Made by a program: the position numbers and the translations under genes
Notes under the pieces: model-generated
Told to the model about the DNA's origin: nothing
The model's database searches: none
Seen by the model: only the letters and a program-made list of their open reading frames with translations
NCBI GenBank assembly: GCA_029941905.1
Contig: JAPYTQ010000008.1
Location: forward strand, 87,866 to 151,865
Source of the DNA: JAHRVQ01 sp029941905
GTDB taxonomy: Bacteria; Pseudomonadota; Gammaproteobacteria; Pseudomonadales; Azotimanducaceae
Length of the DNA stretch: 64,000 nt
Reading direction: 5' to 3'
In this document: positions 1 to 9,298 of the stretch, piece by piece
Position numbering within the stretch: position 1 is the stretch's first letter
Layout: each line of letters opens with the position of its first letter

Positions 1-1
1 G

Positions 2-1183
2 ATGGACATGCAGCGAAACAACGGCATTGAAGCGCTGGCTATCCCGCACAACTCTAATGGCTCGGATGGCCAAATGTTCAAATTGCAGGATTTTGAAGGC
101 TCCCCGTTGAACAGGGACTATGTCGAATTACGCATGCGTAACGAGCCGCTGGTAGAGATTACCCAGGTCAAGGGAACATCTGATACCCATCCCGCGTTGT
201 CACCCAATGATGAGTGGGCTGACTTTGAAATCATGCCGTATCGAATCGCCACCACCCTGGCGAGTCGGCCACAAGGTAGTTATGTTCGCCAGGCCTTGGC
301 GAACGGGATCACATTGCAACAAAAAAAGGGCTTTAACCCTTTCAAGTTCGGCATTATTGGTTCGTCTGATACCCACAACGCGTCCTATGCAGGCGATGAA
401 GACAATTTTTGGAGTAAGGTTGGATTAAGGGACGATACACCTGTTAAAAGGGGGTCTGTGCCACTGCCTGAACCTCGAGAGGACGGCGGTAAATACGCGG
501 ATACCTATTATAGTTACTGGGGTGCTGCAGGTCTGGCTGGCGTCTGGGCAGAAGAAAATACCAGGGATTCGATTTATGAAGCATTCCGGCGAAAAGAAAC
601 CTTTGGGACTTCTGGTCCAAGGATGAAGGTCCGGTTTTTTGCTGGCAGCAAGTTGCCCGCTATAGATGACAAGAATCTGGTCAGCAAGGCATACGAAACC
701 GGTGTCCCGATGGGGGGTGACCTGATTCTGGCCGTTGGCGAATCACCAGAATTTCTTGTCTGGGCTGCCCAGGATCCGGATAGTGCACCATTGCAGAGAA
801 TTCAGATCATTAAAACGAGCGTTGCCTATGGCCATGCGCAGGAAAAGGTGTTCGATGTTGCCTGTTCCGATGGTGCCCAGGTGGATCTGGGAAGGAACCG
901 CTGCCCTCACAATCAAGCTGAGGTGAATCTTCGCAACTGCCAAATCAGTGGTGGTGTGGGCGACTCGGAACTTAAAACCCTGTGGCGGGACCCAGAGTAC
1001 AACCCTTCAGAAAATGCAATGTACTATGTTCGGGTACTGGAGAATCCTACCTGCCGATGGTCGACCTGGGATGCCGTTCGCGCTGGCGTTCCGCCCCGGG
1101 CGGATCTAAAAAAGACCATCCAGGAGCGCGCCTGGTCCTCTCCCATATGGGTCGCACCGGCAGGTGTAGGTGAAGGTTCCTGA
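2..1183 (+). CDS. DUF3604 domain-containing protein, 5'-truncated by window edge
   Basis: About 393 residues are visible and the protein reads in from the left edge, so its true start and signal peptide lie outside the window; DUF3604 proteins are usually 600 residues or more. The family relates to PHP-type metallohydrolases; the visible part keeps the GSSDTHN and early PHNSNGSDGQ segments, which could supply metal-binding residues. No substrate is established for the family as far as I know. A parvulin and a HupE/UreJ-like protein follow on the same strand with 22 bp spacing, a trio I recall as recurrent in gammaproteobacteria. Family call is confident, function is not. Confidence 0.85.
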   Translation: MDMQRNNGIEALAIPHNSNGSDGQMFKLQDFEGSPLNRDYVELRMRNEPLVEITQVKGTSDTHPALSPNDEWADFEIMPYRIATTLASRPQGSYVRQALANGITLQQKKGFNPFKFGIIGSSDTHNASYAGDEDNFWSKVGLRDDTPVKRGSVPLPEPREDGGKYADTYYSYWGAAGLAGVWAEENTRDSIYEAFRRKETFGTSGPRMKVRFFAGSKLPAIDDKNLVSKAYETGVPMGGDLILAVGESPEFLVWAAQDPDSAPLQRIQIIKTSVAYGHAQEKVFDVACSDGAQVDLGRNRCPHNQAEVNLRNCQISGGVGDSELKTLWRDPEYNPSENAMYYVRVLENPTCRWSTWDAVRAGVPPRADLKKTIQERAWSSPIWVAPAGVGEGS

Positions 1184-1205
1184 TAACCTCCCAGGTAGGT
1201 GGAGT

Positions 1206-1982
1206 ATGAAGGAGCCTCTGCTATGGTTCGTTATTCTCGGCGCTATAATCTTTGCTGCCGATAGTTATCTTTCTGCCAGACCTGATCAGGTCATTGTTGA
1301 TACGGCAGTTCGTTCAAGGCTGGCGACGCTATGGCAAACCCAAACCGGTAAACCGGCGACGAATGAGGAGCTGGAGTCGCTGATTGAAAACTGGGTGAGA
1401 GAGGAAGTTCTGTTTCGAGAAGCGAAACAGTTGGGCCTTGATCGGGACGATTCGATTGTACGCAGGCGCCTAGTTCAGAAACTGTCGTTTCTGGTAGAAG
1501 AAGTAGATGGTGAAGATGATCCGATCCTGGCTGTGGAAAATTACTATCGGGAAAATATTGAAATCTACTCACTGCCTGTTCGTTACTCATTCTCGCAAAT
1601 CTTTTTTTCTGATGCTTCGCTGGCTGATGAGCTGCAATCCGCACTTGCAGACGGGGGCGAAAATCATTGGCGTGATCTGGGTGAAACCTCGATGTTGAAT
1701 GCGAGTTATGTTAATCGCAGTGAGAAAGAAGTGATGGCAAGTTTTGGACGTGAATTTACAGCGCATCTGGATGATCTTCAGTCAGGTCGTTGGATTGGAC
1801 CCATCAAAAGCAGTTTCGGATTTCATCTTGTTCGGTTGGAACAGATCCGCCAAAAAGAAGCGGCACCATTTGCAACTATAGAGAAGCGGGTCCGGGCAGA
1901 TTACCAGCGAGCCAAAACCGATGCGGCGCTGGCGACCTACTATCAGGACTTGTCGGAGAAGTACGACGTTGTCTATCAGTAG
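1206..1982 (+). CDS. PpiC-type (parvulin) peptidylprolyl isomerase, membrane-anchored
   Basis: Start ATG 1206 is preferred over one at 1170 because AGGTGGAG lies just before it. The protein (258 aa) opens with one hydrophobic segment (about residues 4-22, signal anchor), then a SurA/PpiC-like helical region with paired Leu/Glu-rich helices and a C-terminal parvulin domain with the GRWIGP...SSFGFHLVRL signature. This fits a periplasmic foldase that isomerises prolyl bonds in exported proteins. It sits between the DUF3604 gene and a HupE/UreJ-like gene and its end overlaps the latter, so the three are probably cotranscribed; the client may be the DUF3604 protein, which is inference. Confidence 0.85.
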   Translation: MKEPLLWFVILGAIIFAADSYLSARPDQVIVDTAVRSRLATLWQTQTGKPATNEELESLIENWVREEVLFREAKQLGLDRDDSIVRRRLVQKLSFLVEEVDGEDDPILAVENYYRENIEIYSLPVRYSFSQIFFSDASLADELQSALADGGENHWRDLGETSMLNASYVNRSEKEVMASFGREFTAHLDDLQSGRWIGPIKSSFGFHLVRLEQIRQKEAAPFATIEKRVRADYQRAKTDAALATYYQDLSEKYDVVYQ

Positions 1983-2928
1983 CATCCGATTTCTCTTTTT
2001 GTTGTTTTTCTGTAGCGCGATTAATGCCCACGAGGTGCGGCCGTCCCTGCTGAAACTCACGGAGTTTGAGTCGGGTTCATGGCATGTAGAATTCAAACAG
2101 CCCCAGGATCAGGGCCGTTTCCTGAATCTAAAGGTCATCACGAACTGTGAATCCACAGCAGCCCGTCAACGAATGAGCGATTCCGCCCTGCAGGAATCCT
2201 TTGACCTGAATTGTCGCCACGAACCCCTTAGAATGATCAGGATTGAGGGGCTGGACAGGACCCTGTCTGACACGATGGTGACTTTAGTGCCAATGGCAGA
2301 GGGTAGTCGTAATTATCTGATCTCTTCAAATGATATCGTATTGGAGCTTGATGCCGCAGAGCCCGCAATACCTGTCTATCTGTTGCTCGGAATTGAGCAT
2401 TTGCTGTTGGGCATCGACCATGTGCTGTTTGTGCTGGTACTTCTGACTATTGTTTCGGGCTGGAAAAATCTGCTCAAAGTGGTAACCAGTTTTACTGTGG
2501 CGCACTCAATGACGCTCGGATTGTCAGCCCTTGGAATAGTCACGGTATCCCAGGCGCCCGTCGAGGCGATGATTGCGTTGAGTATTGTTCTGCTTGCCTG
2601 GGAATCTCTGAAAGGAAAAACAGGTCTTGTTAACAGAACACCGTGGCTGGTTGCCTTTGCATTTGGTTTGCTGCATGGACTTGGATTTGCCAGTGCCCTG
2701 GCAGAAATTGGACTGCCCCAGTTCGGTGCTCTTGTCGCTCTGTTGTTGTTTAACATTGGCATAGAACTCGGTCAGTTAATTGTCATCGGCATTGCACTGG
2801 GGGGAGCGTTTTTGTATCGCAGACTGCCCTGGAATCTCGATTATCAGGTTGCCGCTACTGGCCTGTACTTAATAGGAGGTGTTGCAACCTACTGGGCTAT
2901 CGATCGTCTCTGGTTGATTCTTGCTTAG
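1969..2928 (+). CDS. HupE/UreJ-like membrane protein
   Basis: The reading frame opens upstream, but TTG 1969, preceded by GGAGAAG, gives a good signal peptide ending INA-HE and overlaps the parvulin stop by 14 nt, typical of translational coupling. The N-terminal ~110 residues form a periplasmic beta-rich domain beginning HEVRPS. The C-terminal half has about six transmembrane helices with the HupE/UreJ-type motifs GIEHLLLGIDHVLFVL and HGLGFAS, whose histidines and acids are the likely metal or proton ligands. HupE/UreJ proteins are linked to nickel or cobalt uptake; for this long DUF-type subgroup the cargo is unknown. No urease or hydrogenase gene is nearby. Confidence 0.82.
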   Translation: MSISSIRFLFLLFFCSAINAHEVRPSLLKLTEFESGSWHVEFKQPQDQGRFLNLKVITNCESTAARQRMSDSALQESFDLNCRHEPLRMIRIEGLDRTLSDTMVTLVPMAEGSRNYLISSNDIVLELDAAEPAIPVYLLLGIEHLLLGIDHVLFVLVLLTIVSGWKNLLKVVTSFTVAHSMTLGLSALGIVTVSQAPVEAMIALSIVLLAWESLKGKTGLVNRTPWLVAFAFGLLHGLGFASALAEIGLPQFGALVALLLFNIGIELGQLIVIGIALGGAFLYRRLPWNLDYQVAATGLYLIGGVATYWAIDRLWLILA

Positions 2929-3024
2929 CCGCTATGCTACCGACGATTGCTTACCCGAAAGAAACGTGTTTTATTGGCAAAGCCTTTAGCCTGCCTGGAG
3001 GTCGTGTACTTTTAAGGATCAGTA

Positions 3025-4515
3025 ATGACTGATACGCAAACGATCGGGGAAGTTGATAATAAAGGTTACATCGGCGAATTTCGTATCCTTTGCTACTCTT
3101 CATTGTATATGCCCGTGTCGATGGTTCTATTGCCGGTTGGTGTGTACGTATTACCCTACTATGCTGAACTGGGCATCAGTTTGTACGCCATGTCAGCGAT
3201 TATATTCATTGCACGCTTTTCGGATGCTTTTACTGACCCGTTGATTGGTGTCCTGTCGGATAAAACCAAATCCAGATGGGGGAGACGGAAGCCGTGGATT
3301 CTTGCCGGTGCGCCACTGCTGATGATTTCACTTTATATGCTTTTTGTGCCACCGGAAAACCCCAGCCTATGGTATTTTGGTGTCTGGATTGTCCTCCTCT
3401 ACCTTGCATTTACACTCGTTGACCTGCCTTATTTTGCCTGGGGCGCAGAATTGTCGCCGATTTATGACGAGCGAACGCATATTGCCGTCCGCCGCGAACA
3501 GTTCCATTTTGCCGGGACCATTTCTTTTACCCTGCTACCGTTGACGGCGGCACTATTGATTTATTTCTCAACCGTCGAGAGCAGTAGTGTCGGGACGATG
3601 GTGGGTAACTTTACCCAGGAATTTCGGCAGATTATGAGAGCCCGTGCCGGAAATATTGGTGTTATTCTGTATTGGCTCGCCAATTTCGTCATGATTCTCA
3701 TTCCCGTAACAGTATTCCTGGCACTTTACTTTGTGCCTGAACCCGAGCAGAAGGCTATTGCCCGACGAAAGCCGACGTTTATGGCGGGCATGCGAGTTGT
3801 CAGAAGAAACGGACCTTATATTCGGCTGATGGTGTGTTACACGGTGAGTTCACTGGGTGCCGCCATGACTGGAACCTTGTCGTATTTTTTCGTCAAGCAT
3901 GTTGTTCAGGCCGGTGAGTTGTATTCTATTTATCTGCTGGTGTATTACACGAGCTCCGTCGCGGGTTTGCCTCTATGGATGAAGCTTGCGAGTAAGGTGG
4001 GGAAACATAAGGCTTTTATTATCTCGATTTTGTGGTTTGCGTTCTGGGCTTCGTGGATTCCGTTTATTCCCGCCGGAGAATTCGGATTGTTCCTGGTCAT
4101 TATGTGTTTTAAAGGCTCATCAGTGGGTGCAATTCTGGCGCTACCGGCATCCATGGCAGCCGATGCGGTGGATATAGACTCCGCCAGAACTGGTGAGCAA
4201 AGAGCGGGGCTCTACTTTTCTGTATGGGGTCTGCTGAAAAAAGGCGCAGCTGCCGCCGGAAGCGCACTTGCGTTGATTGCTGTCGCCATTTTTGGATTCG
4301 ACCCAACTGCTGATCCGAGCCTGGGCCGTACCAGCGCAGGAAATTCAGACAGCTCGCTACTCTGGTTGGCGCTCATGTATTCAATTATTCCGGCAGGTCT
4401 CAAGTTTATTGCCCTGCCATTTATTTGGCATTACCCGCTGACAGAAGAACGACAGCGAAGAATTCGTGATCGAATCGAACGACGTGGCGTGGTTATACAC
4501 AAGGGTACCGCGTAG
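3025..4515 (+). CDS. GPH-family MFS cation:sugar-type symporter
   Basis: A 496-residue inner-membrane protein with about 12 helices. The loop after helix 2 carries the family fingerprint DPLIGVLSD followed by SRWGRRKPW, characteristic of the glycoside-pentoside-hexuronide (MelB-like) symporters. AAGGATC precedes the ATG by a suitable distance. Substrate cannot be read from sequence; many marine relatives of this subgroup are not adjacent to sugar catabolism genes and neither is this one. It is followed 20 nt later by a small Ddn-like protein gene and may share a transcript with it, a DAO oxidoreductase and the M81 peptidase, suggesting uptake and breakdown of an amino-acid or peptide-like compound (inference). 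Confidence 0.85.
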   Translation: MTDTQTIGEVDNKGYIGEFRILCYSSLYMPVSMVLLPVGVYVLPYYAELGISLYAMSAIIFIARFSDAFTDPLIGVLSDKTKSRWGRRKPWILAGAPLLMISLYMLFVPPENPSLWYFGVWIVLLYLAFTLVDLPYFAWGAELSPIYDERTHIAVRREQFHFAGTISFTLLPLTAALLIYFSTVESSSVGTMVGNFTQEFRQIMRARAGNIGVILYWLANFVMILIPVTVFLALYFVPEPEQKAIARRKPTFMAGMRVVRRNGPYIRLMVCYTVSSLGAAMTGTLSYFFVKHVVQAGELYSIYLLVYYTSSVAGLPLWMKLASKVGKHKAFIISILWFAFWASWIPFIPAGEFGLFLVIMCFKGSSVGAILALPASMAADAVDIDSARTGEQRAGLYFSVWGLLKKGAAAAGSALALIAVAIFGFDPTADPSLGRTSAGNSDSSLLWLALMYSIIPAGLKFIALPFIWHYPLTEERQRRIRDRIERRGVVIHKGTA

Positions 4516-4535
4516 AAATCCATTTTGGTGTCGAT

Positions 4536-4991
4536 ATGAAGCTTCCGGAACCTCTTTTCGCAGTTATTAACCCCCTTGTTGGGCTGTTACTTCGGTCTCC
4601 TCTACATTCTTTCTGGAGTGAGAGTTTAATGTTGATCACATTCACGGGACGTAAAAGTCACAAAGAGTTCACCACGCCAGTCCGGTATATCATAGTTGAT
4701 GGTACTGTTCGCTGTTTCACTGCTTCTGCTAATCAGTGGTGGCGCAATCTTAGTAACGGCGCTGATGTTGAATTACTGATAGCTGGTAGCAAAGCGAAAT
4801 ATCGCACGAATGTAAGATACAAGGATCCGGAAACAGTTAGATCAGCGCTGGTACATTACCTTAAGATTTTTCCACAAGACGCCGCCTATCATGACATCCG
4901 CTTAAACAGGGACAAGAGCCTGAACTCCGATGATCTGGAAAGAGCATCGGTTGAGGCGGTTGTTGTGGAAGCCTTACCGATTCAGGCCTGA
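4536..4991 (+). CDS. Deazaflavin (F420)-dependent nitroreductase-like (Ddn/DUF385) protein
   Basis: A 151-residue split-barrel protein. The segment LMLITFTGRKSHKEFTTPVRY matches the Ddn-type core (TTGRKSG...TPL) that binds the deazaflavin or flavin. Genuine F420 use is not certain in proteobacteria, so flavin binding or loss of activity is possible. It lies 20 nt after the symporter gene and 5 nt before the FAD oxidoreductase gene, consistent with one transcript. Weak ribosome-binding site (no clear GGAG). Confidence 0.65.
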   Translation: MKLPEPLFAVINPLVGLLLRSPLHSFWSESLMLITFTGRKSHKEFTTPVRYIIVDGTVRCFTASANQWWRNLSNGADVELLIAGSKAKYRTNVRYKDPETVRSALVHYLKIFPQDAAYHDIRLNRDKSLNSDDLERASVEAVVVEALPIQA

Positions 4992-4996
4992 AGACG

Positions 4997-6109
4997 TTGA
5001 AATCATCGGATGTCATCATCGTCGGTGCGGGTATCGCAGGGACTTCGCTGGCGGCAAATTTGTCACAACACCGATCTGTCACGGTCCTGGAGATGGAACA
5101 ACATCCAGGATTTCACGCGACCGGTCGTTCTGCCGCATACTACGCGCCCAGTTATGGAAACAGCGTCGTGCAGGCGGTGACAAATGCCAGCGGTGAATTT
5201 TTTCATACTCCACCGGACGGCTTTTCGGCTACATCCCTGATTAACAATCGCCCGGCGATGTTCGTTGCTACCGGTGAACAACGAAAATCCCTGAACCAAT
5301 TGCTAGGCAGTAATGCCGATTTAGAGTTGATAAACAGTGCCGAAATCAAGGATCGAGTCAGTATCATAGACAAAGGCCTGATCGTCCAGGCGGCCCTGGA
5401 CCTGGTGGGTGGTGATCTTGACGTTGATGCGTTGATGCAGGGTTTCTTGCGTCAGTTGAAGCAGCGGGACGGTGAATTGGTGACTCGCGAACAGGTCATC
5501 AAACTCGACTACAAGGATACGCTTTGGCAGGTCACGACCAGCAATGAGATTTTTCAGGCATCCATAATCGTCAATGCCGCGGGTGCATGGGCGGACGAAA
5601 TCGCTGTGCTCGCCGGTATTGGTAAGTTAGGGCTGCAGCCAAAACGCAGAACCGTCGCGTTGGTCTCACCTCCCACGGGTGTTGATGTTTCGGGCTGGCC
5701 CCTGGTAGTTGACGTGGATGAACAGTTCTACTTTAAACCCGATGCCGGTCAATTGTTAACTTCACCGGCCGACGAGACCCCCCTCGATGCCTGCGATGCC
5801 TATCCAGAGGAGCATGATGTCGCATTGGGCATCGACAGGATCCAGCAGATCGCATCATTGGAAGTGCAACGTATTAACCATAGCTGGGCAGGATTGCGCA
5901 CATTTGCACGGGATAAAACGTTTGTTTCCGGTTTTGATCCGCGATCAACTGGATTTTACTGGTTGGCGGGTCAGGGTGGTTACGGTGTGCAATCCTGCGC
6001 GGCCATGGCTGACATTGCCACCGGCCTAATTGCAGGACACTGTGATCTGATTTCGGCTGGTGCCATCAACGATCTGGCAGAAAAGCTTTCCCCCGCCCGC
6101 TTGCTGTGA
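4997..6109 (+). CDS. FAD-dependent oxidoreductase of the DAO family
   Basis: Starts at TTG 4997, 5 nt after the previous stop; the next residues give VIIVGAGIAGTSLAANL, the N-terminal Rossmann GxGxxG of FAD enzymes, followed by an acidic strand end (VTVLEME). A later GRSAAYYAPSYG and the C-terminal GFYWLAGQGGYGVQ are typical of glycine/D-amino-acid oxidase-type proteins (DadA/SoxB relatives). It would oxidise an amine or amino acid with electron delivery to oxygen or a quinone. The MlrC-like peptidase gene follows after 22 nt, suggesting the two act in one catabolic route. Substrate not determinable from sequence. Confidence 0.83.
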   Translation: MKSSDVIIVGAGIAGTSLAANLSQHRSVTVLEMEQHPGFHATGRSAAYYAPSYGNSVVQAVTNASGEFFHTPPDGFSATSLINNRPAMFVATGEQRKSLNQLLGSNADLELINSAEIKDRVSIIDKGLIVQAALDLVGGDLDVDALMQGFLRQLKQRDGELVTREQVIKLDYKDTLWQVTTSNEIFQASIIVNAAGAWADEIAVLAGIGKLGLQPKRRTVALVSPPTGVDVSGWPLVVDVDEQFYFKPDAGQLLTSPADETPLDACDAYPEEHDVALGIDRIQQIASLEVQRINHSWAGLRTFARDKTFVSGFDPRSTGFYWLAGQGGYGVQSCAAMADIATGLIAGHCDLISAGAINDLAEKLSPARLL

Positions 6110-6131
6110 GAGACCACCAGGAGGTTCCTCA

Positions 6132-7598
6132 ATGAAAATTGCAATTGCCGGTATCAGCCATGAGACTAATACCTACTGTCGAGGAGAAACCCAGCTAAAT
6201 GACTTCCGTATAACCCGGGGTAAAAAAATACTTCAGCAACTGGGAATGGAAACGTCGACCGGCGGTGCTCTACAGGCGTGTATCGACCTGGGGCTCGACG
6301 CGGTACCAGTTCTGATTGCCTGGACCCAACCCTCGGGTACGATTGCCCTGGACGCCTACCTTTCCATGAAACAGGAGATTCTCGATGGTATTGAAGAACA
6401 GTCACCCGTCGATGGTGTTTTCCTGGATCTGCATGGCGCGGGCGTAGTCAATGGCATTGAAGATCTTGAAGGCGACCTGGCCTCCAGCATCAGGAAGCTC
6501 GTTGGTGAAGCCGTGCCGATATGTGCCAGCTTTGACTTGCATGGCAATATTACCCAGATCATGGCAGATGCCCTGGATGGTGTATTTGCCTGTCACCAAT
6601 ATCCTCATATTGATATGCATCTGCGAGCCGCAGAAGCAGTTCAACTCATTGTGGATATGTTAAAGGACAATTTCCGGCCGGTCTTGCATGTGGAATCTGT
6701 GCCGATGCTAATGCCGACGACAACAACCTTCCTGGGTAGCGGCAAGGAAATGCTTGAATCAATTCTGGCTGAAGAGGACGCGGTCGATATCATCGATGTG
6801 AGCTGGTTCCACGGTTTCCCCTACACCGACATAGAGCATGTGGGTACGCACATTTGTGTGACCAGTAAAGGCAACAGGGAGTCTGCAGGGGACCTTTCCA
6901 GGAAAATTGCGCGCAGGTTATGGGATTTCAGGGAGAATTTTCGCGCCCTCAGCTTGTCTTCCGACGAGGCTGTTGCCAGGGCACAAGCCAGTATTGATCG
7001 CCCGGTGATAATCAATGAGACATCGGACAACTGTGGGGGCGGCTCGCCCGGTGATGGTACTCACTTGCTGAGATCGATGCTTGATGCAAAACTTGAAAAT
7101 GCCTGCTTCGGATTTATCGTTGATGCAAGCGTTGCTGAACAGGCCCACAAGTCCGGTGTTGGTACCTCGATTGACATTTCCCTGGGCGCTAAATATGACA
7201 ATTTACATGGTACACCCCTTGAACTGAACGTCTATGTTAAAGCTCTGCACGATGGGCGTTTAACCATGCGGGCAATGGGTAAGGGCTCCCAGATTAATTA
7301 TGGCAAACTCGCTCGCCTGCAGGTCAATGATATGGATATCATCGTTGCCAGCCATCGGTCCCAGACGTTTGACCCTGAACCTTTTCTGGCTGTTGGCATT
7401 GATGTCACGCGAATGGACTACGTCGCACTCAAATCCAGCAACCATTTCAGGGCAGGATTTTCAGAACTTGCGGGTACGATCATCACTGCCGACCCACCCG
7501 GGTTAACCACCCACCATATTGAAGTGTTTCCCCGATCGAATTCAAGGGAACCACTGTGGCCGATTGATGAAACAGCGGCTTACGATCCAGCCGAATAG
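6132..7598 (+). CDS. M81 family metallopeptidase (microcystinase C/MlrC-like)
   Basis: ATG 6132 has a strong AGGAGG seven nt upstream, which decides the start over the longer open frame. The 488-residue product opens KIAIAGISHETNTYC and carries DLHG twice, HQYPHIDMHLRA and NETSDNCGGGSPGDGTH, the landmarks of the MlrC N- and C-terminal domains; the conserved His/Asp residues bind zinc. MlrC cleaves linearised microcystin peptides, but most family members in marine proteobacteria act on unknown amide or peptide substrates. Being next to a DAO-type oxidoreductase and a symporter suggests uptake, hydrolysis and oxidation of one compound (inference). Confidence 0.88.
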   Translation: MKIAIAGISHETNTYCRGETQLNDFRITRGKKILQQLGMETSTGGALQACIDLGLDAVPVLIAWTQPSGTIALDAYLSMKQEILDGIEEQSPVDGVFLDLHGAGVVNGIEDLEGDLASSIRKLVGEAVPICASFDLHGNITQIMADALDGVFACHQYPHIDMHLRAAEAVQLIVDMLKDNFRPVLHVESVPMLMPTTTTFLGSGKEMLESILAEEDAVDIIDVSWFHGFPYTDIEHVGTHICVTSKGNRESAGDLSRKIARRLWDFRENFRALSLSSDEAVARAQASIDRPVIINETSDNCGGGSPGDGTHLLRSMLDAKLENACFGFIVDASVAEQAHKSGVGTSIDISLGAKYDNLHGTPLELNVYVKALHDGRLTMRAMGKGSQINYGKLARLQVNDMDIIVASHRSQTFDPEPFLAVGIDVTRMDYVALKSSNHFRAGFSELAGTIITADPPGLTTHHIEVFPRSNSREPLWPIDETAAYDPAE

Positions 7599-7736
7599 AC
7601 CTGCCGTTCGTCGGTAAATATCTACCGTTACGCACCCTGACCATGATCTGGTTCACAGATTTGAATTTTGCTCGTGGCAAACCCTTGCAGAGTCGTCAAC
7701 ACTGGGGTTTTGACTTGTTTGAAGCCGAGGGAAGGT

Positions 7737-8753
7737 GTGAAAAAATTCACTTTGTTGTTTGCCGCGTTGTTGTTAACTGCGCCGGTTGTTTCGCTGGCGG
7801 ATTCTGTTGCCGGTTGTGCGTCGGAAGGCGATAACTGGTGGTCCGAAGAACGCGCGATCATGGGTACCGAGGTCAGGGTTGAACTCTGGCATATCCAGCA
7901 AGCCGAGGCTTGTGCTGCGATAGAAGATGTCATGCTGGAACTGGAACGCATAGAGCAGGCAATGAGCCCTTTTCTACCAACCAGTCTCCTTACGCAGCTA
8001 AACGAGAACGCGGCCCGGCGACCTGTTACCGTCGGAGAAGAATTGTATAACCTCATTGCCCGTAGCGTCGAATTTTCTGCCATGACCGATGGCGCTTTTG
8101 ATGTGACGTATGCGTCTGCGGGTCGATTCTATGATTATCGAAAGAAAGTTTCTCCGGATGCTGATGCACTCGCCCAGGTAATTGACGCGATTGATTACAA
8201 ACATCTGGAATTCAACTCGCGAAAATACAGTATTCGCTACCTGAATGAGAATGTGTATGTGGATCTTGGTGGAATCGCCAAGGGCTATGCCGTTGATCGT
8301 GGCATTGAAGTTCTAATATCGAAAGGGTTTACCCAGGCAGTGGTTGCGGCAGGTGGAGACAGTCGCATCCTCGGAGACAGGCAAGGTGAGCCCTGGATTG
8401 TCGGTATTCGCGATCCCCGTAAAGAAGACACCATGGTCGCTGTACTGCCGCTGGTTGATATATCTGTTTCGACTTCCGGTGATTACGAGCGCTATTTCGA
8501 GCGCGATGGCGTGCGTTATCACCATATTATCGACCCTGACACAGGTGATTCTGCCCGTGATGTACGCAGTGTCACCATACTGGGTGACCAGGCGGTGATG
8601 ACAGATGCTCTGTCGACCAGTGTTTTTGTACTGGGCACTATGCGTGGGCTCGAATTAATCAACCGCATGAAGGATGTAGATGCCATCGTTGTTGATGGTA
8701 ACGGCGTGATGCATGTGTCCAACAGCTTACTGGAAATGGTGGCAACGAAATGA
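7737..8753 (+). CDS. apbE: FAD:protein FMN transferase (ApbE)
   Basis: GTG 7737, preceded by GAGGGAAGG, starts a 338-residue protein with a Sec signal peptide (KKFTLLFAALLL...SLA-DS). Family landmarks are present: MGTEVRVEL, FDVTYAS, VDLGGIAKGYAVDRG (about residues 175-189), AAGGDSRILG and HHIIDPDTGD, with Asp/Thr for Mg2+ and FAD binding. ApbE transfers FMN from FAD to Ser/Thr in exported proteins. It lacks a clear lipobox. It is the first gene of the operon running to 18304 and overlaps tlpA by ATGA. No classical NqrC/RnfG substrate is encoded in the window; the best candidate target is the DUF3570 protein at 20491-21633. Confidence 0.93.
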   Translation: MKKFTLLFAALLLTAPVVSLADSVAGCASEGDNWWSEERAIMGTEVRVELWHIQQAEACAAIEDVMLELERIEQAMSPFLPTSLLTQLNENAARRPVTVGEELYNLIARSVEFSAMTDGAFDVTYASAGRFYDYRKKVSPDADALAQVIDAIDYKHLEFNSRKYSIRYLNENVYVDLGGIAKGYAVDRGIEVLISKGFTQAVVAAGGDSRILGDRQGEPWIVGIRDPRKEDTMVAVLPLVDISVSTSGDYERYFERDGVRYHHIIDPDTGDSARDVRSVTILGDQAVMTDALSTSVFVLGTMRGLELINRMKDVDAIVVDGNGVMHVSNSLLEMVATK

Positions 8754-9274
8754 ATTTTAATCACTTTGTTCGTAACAGTGTCAATAGAGTTACTTTCCTG
8801 GCCTGTCTGTTTTTTTCTATCCTGTTTTTCCCAAGCAGTGTCATGGCCGTCGAACTGGATCAACCAGCGCCGGATTTCACACTGAAGAGTATGTCCGGTG
8901 AGAATCTGCGACTGGAAGAGTTACGTGGCAAAGTGGTGCTGATTAATTTCTGGGCCAGCTGGTGCGGACCCTGTCGCCAGGAAATGCCGATACTGGATCG
9001 TATCCATCAGCGATATGAGCCCACGGGGTTCTCTGTCTTAGGTGTCAATGTTGAGAGCGATCCGACCAAGGCACGGAAGATTGCCGACCGCACGCGTGTC
9101 AAGTTCCCCCTGGTGCTTGATCAAAAGCAGCAAGTCAGCGAGGCCTACAATGTGGAAGCGATGCCCTACACAGTGTTAGTAGACCGTGATGGCAAGGTTC
9201 GGTACATCCATGCGGGTTACAAACCAGGCGATGAGCAAATATATATCAACAGACTGAAAAAATTACTGCGTTGA
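8750..9274 (+). CDS. TlpA-like thiol:disulfide oxidoreductase
   Basis: Overlaps the apbE stop by ATGA, so coupled translation is likely. The 174-residue product has a signal sequence (hydrophobic about residues 14-33), then a thioredoxin fold with active site W71-C72-GP-C75 (ASWCGPCRQEMP) and the cis-Pro segment EAMPYT. TlpA/ResA-like proteins reduce periplasmic disulfides, for example apocytochrome c cysteines or copper-site cysteines. The facing gene clusters encode several CxxCH haem proteins and a protein with a C-terminal CGC, both plausible clients (inference). Confidence 0.9.
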   Translation: MNFNHFVRNSVNRVTFLACLFFSILFFPSSVMAVELDQPAPDFTLKSMSGENLRLEELRGKVVLINFWASWCGPCRQEMPILDRIHQRYEPTGFSVLGVNVESDPTKARKIADRTRVKFPLVLDQKQQVSEAYNVEAMPYTVLVDRDGKVRYIHAGYKPGDEQIYINRLKKLLR

Positions 9275-9298
9275 TGACCAGAACGGGTGGAACTTTAA

